A DNA stretch of 64,000 nucleotides from an uncultured Alphaproteobacteria bacterium (GTDB lineage: Bacteria > Pseudomonadota > Alphaproteobacteria > HIMB59 > GCA-002718135), in assembly GCA_902621725.1 (NCBI GenBank), contig CACNND010000005.1, positions 1 to 64,000 of the forward strand, in the 5' to 3' direction. The position numbers were made by a program, and so were the translations under genes. Shown piece after piece: positions 49,257 through 58,765 of the stretch. Position 1 is the stretch's first letter. Each line of letters begins with the position of its first letter. The notes under the pieces are model-generated. The model saw only the letters and a list, made by a program, of their open reading frames with translations. It did no database searches and was not told the origin of the DNA.

Positions 49257-50150
49257 TTACTTCATGCCTGTCAAAGTAATTCCTTCAATAAATCGTTTTT
49301 GCGCGATTATAAAAGCAACAATAAGGGGAACTGTTACAGTAACTATTGAAGCCATCATAGGACCAAATTCGTCACTATCTATTCCACCTCTGAATTCTCT
49401 TATACCAAGTGGTGGAGTAAAGAGATCTCTATTTCCTGTTATTACCATACGAGGCCAGAAATAATCATTCCAGTGTGCAACAACTGAGAATATTGCAAAA
49501 GCAAGTAACGCTGGTATTGCAGTTGGAAGCATTACTTTCCATACAATTGCGTACTCTCCCATGCCATCCATCCTGGCGGCATCAATTAATTCATCTGGCA
49601 CAGTCATAAAGAATTGCCGCATTAAAAAGATTCCAAACACCGATATGGTCCAGGGGAGTATTAAGGCGGAATAGGTGTCAACTAATCCTGCCTGGGCTAA
49701 CATAACATATAATGGAAGTGCAATTCCGTGAACTGGAATGAGCAAACAAAATAAAACCATCGAGAAAACAAATTCTCGTCCGTAAAACCGTAACTTGGCA
49801 AGTGCATATGCGCACGGTAAGGCGACTAAAACCTGAATGATAAAGATTGATAAAGTAACAATGACACCATTCATTAAGTATCTAGGAATAGGAGCTTTTT
49901 CAAAAGCAAACCAATAGTTGTATTGATATGGCTTCATTGTACATGTTTCTTCTGAATAACCAGTTTTAACACATACAGGAAACGTTTGAGTTTCTTGTGC
50001 ACCAATAAGACCACCAGAAATTGATTGGATTTCTTGCTGAGATTTTAATGACATTGAAACCATCATATAAAAAGGGAGCATTACTACGATTGCACCAATA
50101 ATTAAGATTGCATGCTTCCAACCTTCCCCAATATATTGTTTAGCTTCCAT
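49257..50150 (-). CDS. ABC transporter permease, UgpE-like
   Basis: 297-residue inner-membrane permease of the CUT1 (carbohydrate/glycerol-3-phosphate) family with six predicted helices. The EAA loop is EYAIVWKVMLPTAIPALLAF, and IALPLYVMLAQAGL and HWNDYFWP are typical of UgpE/MalG. A periplasmic loop near residues 40-75 has two cysteines (PVCVKTGYSEETC) not usual for the family. It overlaps the UgpA-like gene by one base. Genomic context ties it to phosphonate catabolism. Confidence 0.9.
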   Translation of the reverse strand: MEAKQYIGEGWKHAILIIGAIVVMLPFYMMVSMSLKSQQEIQSISGGLIGAQETQTFPVCVKTGYSEETCTMKPYQYNYWFAFEKAPIPRYLMNGVIVTLSIFIIQVLVALPCAYALAKLRFYGREFVFSMVLFCLLIPVHGIALPLYVMLAQAGLVDTYSALILPWTISVFGIFLMRQFFMTVPDELIDAARMDGMGEYAIVWKVMLPTAIPALLAFAIFSVVAHWNDYFWPRMVITGNRDLFTPPLGIREFRGGIDSDEFGPMMASIVTVTVPLIVAFIIAQKRFIEGITLTGMK

Positions 50151-51106
50151 TAATAATGAACCCTCTTCTCAATGACATATCTTTGGAAAAACGTTAACAC
50201 AAGAATAAATCCAATAAAGACAACAGTGATTGCTGCACCGATACTTGTTAAGTTTTGTTGAATAGCTTTTTCAAAGATTGCATACATCATGACATACGTT
50301 GTTTTTGATGGACCACCTTTAGTAAGTATTTCGATAGTATCAAATACCTGAAATGTTCTAATGGTAGTAATAGTCACAACAAACAACGTTGTTGGACCAA
50401 GCATTGGCCATGTAACAAGTTTAAATTGCTCCCATGTAGATTTAGCACCATCCATTTCTGCAGCTTGGTATAACTCTCTTGGTATACTTGTTAAGCCAGC
50501 TAAATATAAAACCATGTTAAAACCAAAAGCCTGCCAAATTCCTATGAAACATACTGTCCAAATCGCAGTATTTTTTTGCTTTAACCAATATGGAAAATCC
50601 ATGTTGTTTGCACATGCTACAGCATACCAGCTTTCTTGTGAGTCTACCCATGGCAACAAATGAAAACCAAGAATGAATTCTCTAACTCCTCCACACCCAT
50701 TTGCTAAAAAACTATTTACAATTCCTAATGTTGGATGAAGAGTAAATTCCCATGCAATTGCCATTGCAAGAAGAGTTGCCATAACTGGAAGAAAAAAAAT
50801 TGTTTTATATATATCAGCGCCAAACCTTAGTGAGTTTAAGAGCATAGCAGCACATAATCCCAGTACAACAGAAATTGGAACGACAACAATAACATACGTC
50901 GCTGTGGCCCAAATCATTTTGACATATGTTTTTCGATTGAACATCTTGTCATAATTTTCTAGTCCAACCCACTCGAATGTTTTGTTTCCTAAATTGTAGT
51001 CAGTAAAAGAAATTCCTCCTGCAAGAAAAAGAGGAAAGATTAAAATAATTATCATCAGTATGATTGCTGGTGCAATAAACCATATGTGAGCTTTTGAATT
51101 ATGCAT
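50150..51106 (-). CDS. ABC transporter permease, UgpA-like
   Basis: 318-residue partner permease of the CUT1 family with six to seven helices. The N-terminus APAIILMIIILIFPLF and the EAA loop MDGAKSTWEQFKLVTWPMLGP are typical of UgpA/MalF-type subunits. A periplasmic insertion near residues 135-180 contains three cysteines (NGCGGVREF and YAVACANN). It is coupled to the ATPase gene by an 8-base overlap and to UgpE by one base. Confidence 0.9.
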   Translation of the reverse strand: MHNSKAHIWFIAPAIILMIIILIFPLFLAGGISFTDYNLGNKTFEWVGLENYDKMFNRKTYVKMIWATATYVIVVVPISVVLGLCAAMLLNSLRFGADIYKTIFFLPVMATLLAMAIAWEFTLHPTLGIVNSFLANGCGGVREFILGFHLLPWVDSQESWYAVACANNMDFPYWLKQKNTAIWTVCFIGIWQAFGFNMVLYLAGLTSIPRELYQAAEMDGAKSTWEQFKLVTWPMLGPTTLFVVTITTIRTFQVFDTIEILTKGGPSKTTYVMMYAIFEKAIQQNLTSIGAAITVVFIGFILVLTFFQRYVIEKRVHY

Positions 51107-52232
51107 TAGTAAATTGAACTCTCATTCCTACTTGATTAAATAGTAATGCTTTATCTGAAACTCTTTTAATATTCACACTAGAACCGTTTGAAATTTGGTG
51201 TGTAAATTGTGGCAAGCCCCTTACAATTATTTTATTTGAACCGTCTTCAATATTTACATGAAAGAAAATATCTGAACCTAAATTTTCTCTATATGCAACT
51301 GTTCCACTAAATGTATTTTCATTACTTTCATTTGTAATTTCTAAATGTTCTGGTCGAATACCAATATGTAAATCTGTATTACTTTCAGAACTTTTTCTTT
51401 TTAAATTAACGTTGAGAAAACTTACTGTCCCACTTGAGTCCGAAGTTCCTTTAAATATATTTATTTTTGGACTTCCAACAAACTGAGCCACACTTAATGA
51501 GGAAGGATTGTCATATACTTCTTGAGGTGTATCAAGTTGTAATAAATTTCCATCAATCATAACAGCCATTCTAGAAGACATAGTTAATGCTTCTGCTTGA
51601 TCATGTGTAACGTACACAAAAGTAGTTTTAAGTGAATTATGAAGTTCAGATAGTTCAGAACGCATGTGAACTCTCAAAGCCGCATCTAAATTTGAAAGAG
51701 GTTCATCCATTAAAAAGGCAACAGGCTCTCTAACCATAGCACGACCAAGAGCAACTCTTTGTCTTTGACCACCTGACAATTGTCCAGGTTTTCTATCTAA
51801 TAGTTCTGAAATTTTTAGAGTTTCAGAAGTTTTATTTACTAATTGATTTATAGATTCTGTTTTCTCTTTTTTGCTTGGTGAAAAATTACCAATTAAGGGA
51901 AGTCTTTCAAATGCATTATAATCTCTAAGTCTTAATGGAGTTTCCAAATTTCTTCTTACTGTAAGATGAGGATAAAGAGCATATGACTGGAATACCATTG
52001 CCAAATCTCTTTCACTGGCTCTAACTCTATTTACATTTTTATTATCTATTAATACATCACCTGAAGTCTGCTGTTCCAATCCTGCAATTATTCTAAGTAA
52101 TGTAGATTTACCACAACCAGATGGACCAACTAACGTTAAGAATTCTCCATCGTTTATATCAACATTCAAATTATTAAGTACTTGTGTAGAACCAAATGAC
52201 TTTGAAATATTTTTAAGTGATATTGTCCCCAC
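51099..52232 (-). CDS. ABC transporter ATP-binding protein, UgpC/MalK-like
   Basis: 377-residue ATPase with Walker A GPSGCGKST, signature LSGGQRQRVALGRAM, Walker B VAFLMDEPLSNLDA and VTHDQAEAL, followed by the MalK/UgpC-type regulatory OB-fold domain (HIGIRPEHLEI). A roughly 20-residue insertion (LIGNFSPSKKEKTE) sits in the helical domain. It starts at GTG after GGGGGA. It heads a four-gene minus-strand operon, diverging from phnA across 176 bases. Confidence 0.92.
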   Translation of the reverse strand: MGTISLKNISKSFGSTQVLNNLNVDINDGEFLTLVGPSGCGKSTLLRIIAGLEQQTSGDVLIDNKNVNRVRASERDLAMVFQSYALYPHLTVRRNLETPLRLRDYNAFERLPLIGNFSPSKKEKTESINQLVNKTSETLKISELLDRKPGQLSGGQRQRVALGRAMVREPVAFLMDEPLSNLDAALRVHMRSELSELHNSLKTTFVYVTHDQAEALTMSSRMAVMIDGNLLQLDTPQEVYDNPSSLSVAQFVGSPKINIFKGTSDSSGTVSFLNVNLKRKSSESNTDLHIGIRPEHLEITNESNENTFSGTVAYRENLGSDIFFHVNIEDGSNKIIVRGLPQFTHQISNGSSVNIKRVSDKALLFNQVGMRVQFTNA

Positions 52233-52302
52233 TCATTCCCCCTGTATCTTAACTTTAATCTACAAAATTTTATTAAATTTGAGAATATTTTAAATCTATT
52301 TA

Positions 52303-52324
52303 TTTCAGTTTTATTTCAATTTTA
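52303..52324. promoter_or_regulatory. Tandem 11-bp direct repeat in the phnA/transporter divergent promoter
   Basis: TTTCAGTTTTA (52303-52313) is followed at once by TTTCAATTTTA (52314-52324), 10 of 11 bases identical. The 11-base period is that of a Pho box (two 7-mers with 4-base spacers), but the bases do not match CTGTCAT well. It lies midway between two divergent phosphonate transcription units. The remaining 176-base gap is plain AT-rich DNA. Confidence 0.35.
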
Positions 52325-52408
52325 TTAACAAATATTCAAATTATGATTGAGTTTAACTAGCAGATAACTATAAATTCGTATTTTTAATAATATATATTAG
52401 TTGAATTC

Positions 52409-53650
52409 GTGTCCGATAATTTAGAAATTAATAAAAGAGAATATCCAAGCTCTTTCTCAAAAACTGCTATTGTTATATGCCTTGATGGTAGTCAAAAAGA
52501 GTATCTCGAAGAAGCATCAAAATCTAATCTTACACCAAATCTTGATAAATTAATTGCAAGTGGTGAAAACCTACTTGTTCACAGCGCTATTCCAAGTTTT
52601 ACAAATCCAAATAACATTTCGATTGTAACAGGCCAACCAAGTTCTGTACACGGTATATGCGGAAACTTCTTTTATACACCTGAGACGGGTGAAGAAGTAA
52701 TGATGAATGACCCAAAATATATGCGAGCACCAACTATTTTTGAAAAATTTTACAATTCTGGTTCTAAAATTGCTCTTGTTACTGCAAAAGACAAGTTGAG
52801 AACACTTTTAGGAAACGGATTAAGTTTTGATGATGAGAGAGCTATTTGTTTTTCTGCTGAAAAATCTGATCAAGCAACAAAAGATCTCAATGGTATAGAT
52901 AATGTAAACGATTGGTTGGGGATGCCAGTGCCAGAAGTATATTCTGAAGGACTTTCTGAATTTGTAATGGCTGCAGGTGTAAAACTTCTTGAGGAGTTTA
53001 AACCAAATATTATGTATTTATCGACTACGGATTATATTCAACACAAATATGCACCAGGAAATGAAACAGCAAATAAATTTTATGCAATGTTTGATAAATA
53101 TATTGGACTTTTAAATAAGGAGGATGTTTCTATAATCATCACAGCAGATCACGGAATGAAACCAAAATCAAAAGAAGATGGTTCACCAAATGCAATATTT
53201 TTACAAGATTATTTAGATAAAAAATTTGAACCAAACATGGCTAAAGTCATCCTACCAATTACAGATCCATATGTCGTTCATCATGGTTCACTTGGTTCTT
53301 TTGCAACAATTTATTTAGAAGACAAGAGCAGGGTAGATTCAGTTGTAAATGCTATTAAAGAAATAAAAGATATAGAAGTTGTTTTAACAAAAGATGAAGG
53401 ATGCTCTACTTATAATTTACCTCCTGATAGAATGGGGGATATTATATGTATGTCTTCAGAATTTATGACTATTGGTTCATCGGAAGATAAACACAATCTT
53501 TCTGGATTAAATGAACCTTTACGCTCTCATGGAGGACTCCATGAAAGAGAAGTGCCATTCATATCAAATTTAAAATTACAAAACTTAGATACTAGCAAAC
53601 AATTATATAACTATGATGCATTTTATTATGCAATAAATGGAGCCCTATGA
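52409..53650 (+). CDS. phnA: Phosphonoacetate hydrolase
   Basis: Zinc enzyme of the alkaline phosphatase superfamily that cleaves phosphonoacetate to acetate and phosphate. The 413 residues show CLDGS with metal-ligand D26, the nucleophile threonine in SFTNPNN (T65), [18 protein letters not shown] and the late SHGGLHE histidine, the full two-zinc set for this family. It starts at GTG with no clear ribosome-binding site. The phnY start overlaps its stop (ATGA). It supplies the C-P bond cleavage of the island. Confidence 0.94.
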   Translation: MSDNLEINKREYPSSFSKTAIVICLDGSQKEYLEEASKSNLTPNLDKLIASGENLLVHSAIPSFTNPNNISIVTGQPSSVHGICGNFFYTPETGEEVMMNDPKYMRAPTIFEKFYNSGSKIALVTAKDKLRTLLGNGLSFDDERAICFSAEKSDQATKDLNGIDNVNDWLGMPVPEVYSEGLSEFVMAAGVKLLEEFKPNIMYLSTTDYIQHKYAPGNETANKFYAMFDKYIGLLNKEDVSIIITADHGMKPKSKEDGSPNAIFLQDYLDKKFEPNMAKVILPITDPYVVHHGSLGSFATIYLEDKSRVDSVVNAIKEIKDIEVVLTKDEGCSTYNLPPDRMGDIICMSSEFMTIGSSEDKHNLSGLNEPLRSHGGLHEREVPFISNLKLQNLDTSKQLYNYDAFYYAINGAL

Positions 53651-55089
53651 TGCACAAAAAAATGATTAATGAAGCAATGCGTATTGCTGGAGAAAAAGTT
53701 ACTTCAGATAAAACAATAAATGTTGAGTACCCTTTTACAGGTGAAGTAATCGGAACGGTTCCAGCCGGTACCGCAGAGCATGCAAGAAAGGCTTTAGATA
53801 TAGCTGCAAATTATCAGCCTAAACTTACAAGATATGAGAGACAAAAAATTCTTCAAACTGCTGCAGAAGTACTTGTTAAAAGAAAAGAAGAAATTTCTGA
53901 TATTATTACTTTAGAACTTGGTATCTCAAAACAAGATTCTCTATACGAAGTAGGAAGAGCTTTTGATGTCTTTTCTTTAACAGCTCAACTTTGTATTCTT
54001 GATGATGGAGAAATATTTTCTTGTGATTTAACTCCACATGGAAAAGCGAGAAAAATATTTACCATAAGAGAACCTTTAACGGCAATCTCAGCAATCACTC
54101 CATTTAATCATCCTTTGAATATGGTAGCGCATAAAATTGCACCTTCAATTGCAACTAATAATTGTACAGTATGTAAGCAGACAGAATTAACACCTTTAAC
54201 AGCAATGGTACTCGCTGATGTTTTATATGAAGCAGGTCTGCCACCAGAAATGTTTTCAGTTGTAACTGGATGGCCTCAAGATATCGGATCAGAAATGATC
54301 AAGAATCCAAATATTGACCTAATTACTTTTACAGGTAGTGTAGGTGTAGGAAAATTAATTGCTGAACAAGCTGGATACAAAAGAACAGTTCTAGAGCTTG
54401 GTGGTAATGATCCATTAATTGTTTTAAATGACTTAGATGGTGATGATCTTAAAAAAGCTGTTGAACTAGCTGTTACTGGAGCAACGAAAAACTCTGGTCA
54501 ACGTTGTACAGCTGTTAAAAGAATACTGGTTCAAGAATCTATTGCAGATCAATTTGTTGAAATGGCTCTTGAGCGTGCCAAGAAAATTAAATTTGGTGAT
54601 CCTATGAATATGGAAACAGACTTGGGTACTGTTGTTAATGCTCAGGCTGCAGAACTTTTTGATAAAAGAGTTTCTATGGCTGAAGAAGATGGTGCAAAAA
54701 TTTTATATCACCCTGGAAGAAAGGGTGCTTTGTTACCTCCAATAGTTGTAGATCATGTTGATCCTAAAAGTGAATTAGTTTTAGAAGAAACTTTTGGTCC
54801 AGTTATCCCAATCATTCGTGTGCCTAATGACGATGAAGCTGTAATGAAAATATCTAATTCAACTGCATTCGGATTATCATCTGGTGTATGCACAAATAAC
54901 TTCATGAGAGCAAAAAAATATATTCAAGGCTTAAATGTTGGCACTGTAAATATTTGGGAAGTTCCAGGCTATAGAATTGAAATGTCTCCTTTTGGAGGAA
55001 TTAAAGATTCAGGTCTTGGTTATAAAGAAGGTGTAATTGAAGCAATGAAAAGCTTTACTAATGTTAAAACCTTCTCACTACCCTGGTAA
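53647..55089 (+). CDS. phnY: Phosphonoacetaldehyde dehydrogenase
   Basis: NAD-dependent aldehyde dehydrogenase that turns phosphonoacetaldehyde into phosphonoacetate. The 480 residues are of the ALDH superfamily: [27 protein letters not shown] with the cofactor loop, the glutamate in VLELGGNDP, and the catalytic cysteine in [11 protein letters not shown]. Substrate assignment comes from tight coupling to phnA (four-base overlap) and from a PhnW gene nearby. Another ALDH specificity would be possible without that context. Confidence 0.92.
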   Translation: MMHKKMINEAMRIAGEKVTSDKTINVEYPFTGEVIGTVPAGTAEHARKALDIAANYQPKLTRYERQKILQTAAEVLVKRKEEISDIITLELGISKQDSLYEVGRAFDVFSLTAQLCILDDGEIFSCDLTPHGKARKIFTIREPLTAISAITPFNHPLNMVAHKIAPSIATNNCTVCKQTELTPLTAMVLADVLYEAGLPPEMFSVVTGWPQDIGSEMIKNPNIDLITFTGSVGVGKLIAEQAGYKRTVLELGGNDPLIVLNDLDGDDLKKAVELAVTGATKNSGQRCTAVKRILVQESIADQFVEMALERAKKIKFGDPMNMETDLGTVVNAQAAELFDKRVSMAEEDGAKILYHPGRKGALLPPIVVDHVDPKSELVLEETFGPVIPIIRVPNDDEAVMKISNSTAFGLSSGVCTNNFMRAKKYIQGLNVGTVNIWEVPGYRIEMSPFGGIKDSGLGYKEGVIEAMKSFTNVKTFSLPW

Positions 55090-55126
55090 AAATCATTTTT
55101 TCTCTAATTTTTCTTTATTGCTGTGG

Positions 55127-55186
55127 AAAAATAAGCTTATTTTTTAGTAATATTTTCGTAATAAAATTGTAACCCTTTGGGGCTAC
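55127..55186 (+). promoter_or_regulatory. Structured intergenic segment between phnY and the binding-protein gene
   Basis: The 136-base gap holds a perfect palindrome centred on AAGCTT (55127-55144) and a small hairpin at 55169-55186 (GTAACCC and GGGCTAC arms with one mismatch). It could contain a terminator/promoter boundary or an element that stabilises the highly expressed binding-protein mRNA. No certain promoter is seen. Confidence 0.35.
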
Positions 55187-55225
55187 ATGTTAAATTAAAT
55201 TATTATATTCAATCGGGAGGATTAA

Positions 55226-56479
55226 ATGAAAAAATTAATTACAGGATTGGCAGCCGTATTAGCTTTCGGTTTTTATGGTTCTGTTAATTCAGCTAAGTCT
55301 ATTGAAATAGAAGTAGCTTATCCTTATTCAGGATTATTCGATGTTACGTTTCAAGCTATTATGCCAGAGTTTGAAAAAGCACATCCAGATATTCAAGTTA
55401 AATTTAGAGCAACTTATGAAAACTATGAGGATGCAACTGCAACAATCTTCAGAGAGTCTACTTCAGGTAATTTACCAGATGTAACAATGCAAGGTCTTAA
55501 CAGACAGGCACCTCTAGTTGACAAAGGTATTGCTAAGTCTTTAGAGCCATTTATCGCAAAAGAAGCAGCTTTTGAAAAAGATGGTTACCATTCTGCTATG
55601 TTAAGTCTTTCAACATTCGGTGGTGAAGTTTATGGATTACCATTTTCTGTATCAACACCAGTTGGATATTATAACATGGATTTATTAGCTGAAGCAGGTG
55701 TAGATAGTATTCCAACTAACTGGGACGAAGTTATTGCAGCATGTAATAAATTAGAAGCAGCAGGTAAAGGAACTCTATACTTTGGTTGGAACATTACAGG
55801 TAACTGGTTTCACCAAGCATTAATGCATACTCAGAATGTTCCAATGGTTAAAGATGGAGCTGTAAATATGGGTGGAGATGCAGGACTTGCAACGTTAGAG
55901 CAAATGAAATCAATCATGAGCGGATGTAATATGCCAAACTATTCAATTGCTGATGGTCAAGCTGCGTTTAACGCAGGTACTATTGGTATGATGTTCTGGT
56001 CTACTTCAAGCTTGGGTTCAGTTAATGCTGCAAAGGCAGACTTTGTTTTAAAAACTGCACCATTCCCTGGAATGGCTGGAGTAAACAATGGAACACCAGC
56101 AAGATTACCAGCAGGTGGAAATGCTGCAATGTTAGTGTCTACATCTGATGACCCAGCAAGAGTTGATGCTGCATGGACTTTCTTAAAGTTCATAACATCA
56201 GGTATTGGTGCTGCATTAGTTGCTGAAACAACTGGATATGTTCCACCAAACAAAGCAGCGAATGATTTATTAGGTGACTTCTATAGTCAAAACCCTAATA
56301 AACTTACTGCTGTTGAACAACTTCCACTTCTTGCTGATTGGTTTGCGTATCCTGGTGAAAATGGATTAGCTGTTACACAGGTAATCTATGATTACACGGA
56401 AGAAATTGCTACAGGCGACGCTGATGATATGGCAGATCTTCAAGAAGAAATGATGGAAGAAATAAACGATCTTATGTAA
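55226..56479 (+). CDS. Family 1 extracellular solute-binding protein (UgpB-like)
   Basis: 417-residue periplasmic binding protein with a signal peptide (to about VNSAK). The mature region has the SBP_bac_1/8 pattern: IEVAYPYSGLFDVTFQAIMPEFEKAHPDIQVKF, LPDVTMQGLNRQAPLVDKG and LPAGGNAAMLVSTSDDPARVDAAWTFLKF. It follows a strong GGGAGG site. It is the likely ligand-binding subunit for the UgpAEC-like genes on the other strand. Its place directly after phnA-phnY implies a phosphonate or phosphonate ester ligand rather than a plain sugar; this is inference. Confidence 0.9.
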   Translation: MKKLITGLAAVLAFGFYGSVNSAKSIEIEVAYPYSGLFDVTFQAIMPEFEKAHPDIQVKFRATYENYEDATATIFRESTSGNLPDVTMQGLNRQAPLVDKGIAKSLEPFIAKEAAFEKDGYHSAMLSLSTFGGEVYGLPFSVSTPVGYYNMDLLAEAGVDSIPTNWDEVIAACNKLEAAGKGTLYFGWNITGNWFHQALMHTQNVPMVKDGAVNMGGDAGLATLEQMKSIMSGCNMPNYSIADGQAAFNAGTIGMMFWSTSSLGSVNAAKADFVLKTAPFPGMAGVNNGTPARLPAGGNAAMLVSTSDDPARVDAAWTFLKFITSGIGAALVAETTGYVPPNKAANDLLGDFYSQNPNKLTAVEQLPLLADWFAYPGENGLAVTQVIYDYTEEIATGDADDMADLQEEMMEEINDLM

Positions 56480-56509
56480 TTTGAGATTATTTATTATTAA
56501 CTTTTTATT

Positions 56510-56540
56510 ACAGCGGCTTTATAAAAGCCGCTGTTTTATT
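56510..56540 (+). terminator. Strong intrinsic terminator after the binding-protein gene
   Basis: ACAGCGGCTTT (56510-56520) and AAAGCCGCTGT (56524-56534) form a perfect 11-pair stem with a three-base loop, followed by TTTATTTT. It separates the phnA-phnY-binding protein unit from the metE-like unit. Confidence 0.9.
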
Positions 56541-56566
56541 TTAAATTTTAATGGGAGTAAAAATAG

Positions 56567-57646
56567 ATGCCTCTTACAACAACTACAATAGGTGCTTATC
56601 CAAAACCTAAACAAACACCCATTCAAGATTGGTTTTTAGGGACAAAATCAGAAGAAGAGAGAAAAGCATCAAAAGGATTATTATCAAATTGGTCACCTGG
56701 CGCATATGAAAAAGCATTAGAGTCTGCAGGTGCGGATGCTGAAAAATTATTTTTAGCAGCAATTAAAGAAGTTATAACTGATCAAGTAAATGCGGGTATT
56801 GATGTTCCAACAGATGGGGAAGTTAGGCGCGAGAGTTATGTATTATATCAATGTCGATTTTTAAATGGTGTAAGTTTTCAGGAAGTTACACATAAGTCAG
56901 TAAGACAGGGTGCGTTTGAGGCTGACCTTCCAACTATTGTTGCACCAATTTCAAGTAAAGAAATACGTATGCATTTAGATTGGAAGAGTGCACAACAATT
57001 TACAAAAAACCCAGTTAAAATTACGCTACCTGGACCAATGACAATTACAGATTCAATTGCCAACAATTACTATGATGACATGAAAAAACTTGGTTTTGAT
57101 TTAGCATTAGCCCTCAATAAAGAAATCAAGGCACTTGTAGATGCAGGTTGTCAGTATATTCAAATTGATGAACCAGTATTTGCTAGAAAGCCCGATGAAG
57201 CTCATTCTTACGGTATGGAAAATTTAGAAAGAATGATGCATGGTATACCTAAAGAAGTGCAACGCGTTTGCCATATTTGTTGTGGTTATCCTAACTCATT
57301 AGATTCAGAAGGGTATAAAAAGGCTGATCTAGATGCTTATGATAGAATTGCATCACTTGTGGATGATTCAACTATTGATGAAGTATCTTTAGAAGATTCA
57401 CATAGGCATAATGATTTAAATCTTTTAGAAAAATTTACTAAAACAAAAGTAATTTTTGGATTTATTGATATTGCAAAAAGTAGAATGGAGTCTGTTGAAG
57501 AAGTAAGAGTTCGTATCAAAGATTCACTTGAACATATTGATGAACACCGTTTAATAGCTGCCCCAGATTGTGGTTTAGGTTTCTTTACACGAGAACAAGC
57601 AATTGAGAAAATGACAATTTTAACTAAAGCGGCAAAATCAATTTAA
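56567..57646 (+). CDS. MetE C-terminal-domain (cobalamin-independent methionine synthase-like) methyltransferase
   Basis: 359 residues equal to the catalytic half of MetE, without the N-terminal duplicated half. Zinc ligands are recognisable as the histidine and cysteine in CHICCGY and the late cysteine in APDCGLG. Core motifs ITLPGPMTI, IQIDEPVFARK, and VFVFGxxD-like VIFGFIDIAKSRMES are present. Core-MetE proteins transfer methyl groups to thiols such as homocysteine from varied donors, not always folate. It begins a unit with the phosphonate alcohol dehydrogenase, so a methylated phosphonate or its methyl carrier could be the donor; this is speculative. Confidence 0.85.
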   Translation: MPLTTTTIGAYPKPKQTPIQDWFLGTKSEEERKASKGLLSNWSPGAYEKALESAGADAEKLFLAAIKEVITDQVNAGIDVPTDGEVRRESYVLYQCRFLNGVSFQEVTHKSVRQGAFEADLPTIVAPISSKEIRMHLDWKSAQQFTKNPVKITLPGPMTITDSIANNYYDDMKKLGFDLALALNKEIKALVDAGCQYIQIDEPVFARKPDEAHSYGMENLERMMHGIPKEVQRVCHICCGYPNSLDSEGYKKADLDAYDRIASLVDDSTIDEVSLEDSHRHNDLNLLEKFTKTKVIFGFIDIAKSRMESVEEVRVRIKDSLEHIDEHRLIAAPDCGLGFFTREQAIEKMTILTKAAKSI

Positions 57647-57650
57647 GGTA

Positions 57651-58763
57651 ATGTGGAATTATTTTAACCCTGTTGAAATTATCTTTGGAGAAAATAGATT
57701 TACAGAAGTGCATGATGCTCTTAAAAATAAGAACTACATCATAATCACTCATCCAGAAGAAATTTTTAAAAAATATAGCGATGAATTAAAATCTTCTTCA
57801 AATCCACCTTTATCCATTATGACGGATGTTCAGCCTAATCCAGATTATAAGGATATTTTAGAGCTGCAAAATAAATTTTCTTCAATCAATGAATCGGTAG
57901 ATTATATTTTAGCTATAGGTGGTGGCTCTGTTACAGATACAGCTAAAGCAATTGCTGCATTTAAAGATAAACAAGAATATCTAACAGATTTTGTTCGCAA
58001 TAAAAAAAGTCCAAGAGTCGAAAATCCAATCAAGATTATTGCAATACCTACAACTTCAGGAACATCAAGTGAGCTTACGTGTTGGGCCACAATATGGGAT
58101 AAAGAAAAAAATAATAAATTATCTTTGACGCACAAATCTCTTTATGCAGAAAAAACAATTATCGATCCATCTATTATGGTTGATAAGCCTTTAGGCTTGA
58201 CCATTTCAACTGGTTTAGATGCTCTCTCCCATTCAATGGAAAGTATTTGGAATATTAATGCAAATCCAGTTTCTGCTTCTCATGCAATACAAGCATCAAA
58301 ATTAGTATTAGAAAATTTACCACTTCTCACTAAAGATTTAAGAAATGTTGAATTACGCTCAAACATTGCATTGGCGTGTGTTCATGCTGGTTTAGCGTTT
58401 TCCAATACGAAAACTGCTATTGCGCACAATCTATCATACCCTGTGACACTCAATTACGGTATTCAGCATGGTATTGCTTGTTCATTTACTTTACCCATGA
58501 TTACTAAAAGTATGGTTGGAATTGATAGTGTAGCTGAGGACAGACTAAAATTAATTTTTAATAATAATCTTGAGAATGCTGCAGATCATCTGAGTGAATT
58601 TATGCGTTCTTTAGAGGTTCCTCTTAACTTAAATGAAATAAAAGTTCCTGTTCAAGAATGGAATAATATAGTAGATGATGCGTTTTTAGGAGAAAGAGGT
58701 AAAAACTTTATTGGTAATAAAGAAGCCTTCATCTCTTCTGCTAAATCAATGGGACTTTATTAG
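57651..58763 (+). CDS. Phosphonate-associated iron-containing alcohol dehydrogenase
   Basis: 370-residue group III (Fe-ADH) dehydrogenase. The start WNYFNPVEIIFGEN and the loop AIGGGSVTDTAKAI bind NAD(P), and DALSHSMES plus HGIACSFTLP hold the metal histidines. The pattern resembles TIGR03405 (phosphonate-metabolism Fe-ADH) and PhpC phosphonoacetaldehyde reductases. Here it probably interconverts 2-hydroxyethylphosphonate and phosphonoacetaldehyde, which would feed PhnY-PhnA. It follows the MetE-like gene by four bases. Confidence 0.87.
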   Translation: MWNYFNPVEIIFGENRFTEVHDALKNKNYIIITHPEEIFKKYSDELKSSSNPPLSIMTDVQPNPDYKDILELQNKFSSINESVDYILAIGGGSVTDTAKAIAAFKDKQEYLTDFVRNKKSPRVENPIKIIAIPTTSGTSSELTCWATIWDKEKNNKLSLTHKSLYAEKTIIDPSIMVDKPLGLTISTGLDALSHSMESIWNINANPVSASHAIQASKLVLENLPLLTKDLRNVELRSNIALACVHAGLAFSNTKTAIAHNLSYPVTLNYGIQHGIACSFTLPMITKSMVGIDSVAEDRLKLIFNNNLENAADHLSEFMRSLEVPLNLNEIKVPVQEWNNIVDDAFLGERGKNFIGNKEAFISSAKSMGLY

Positions 58764-58765
58764 TA

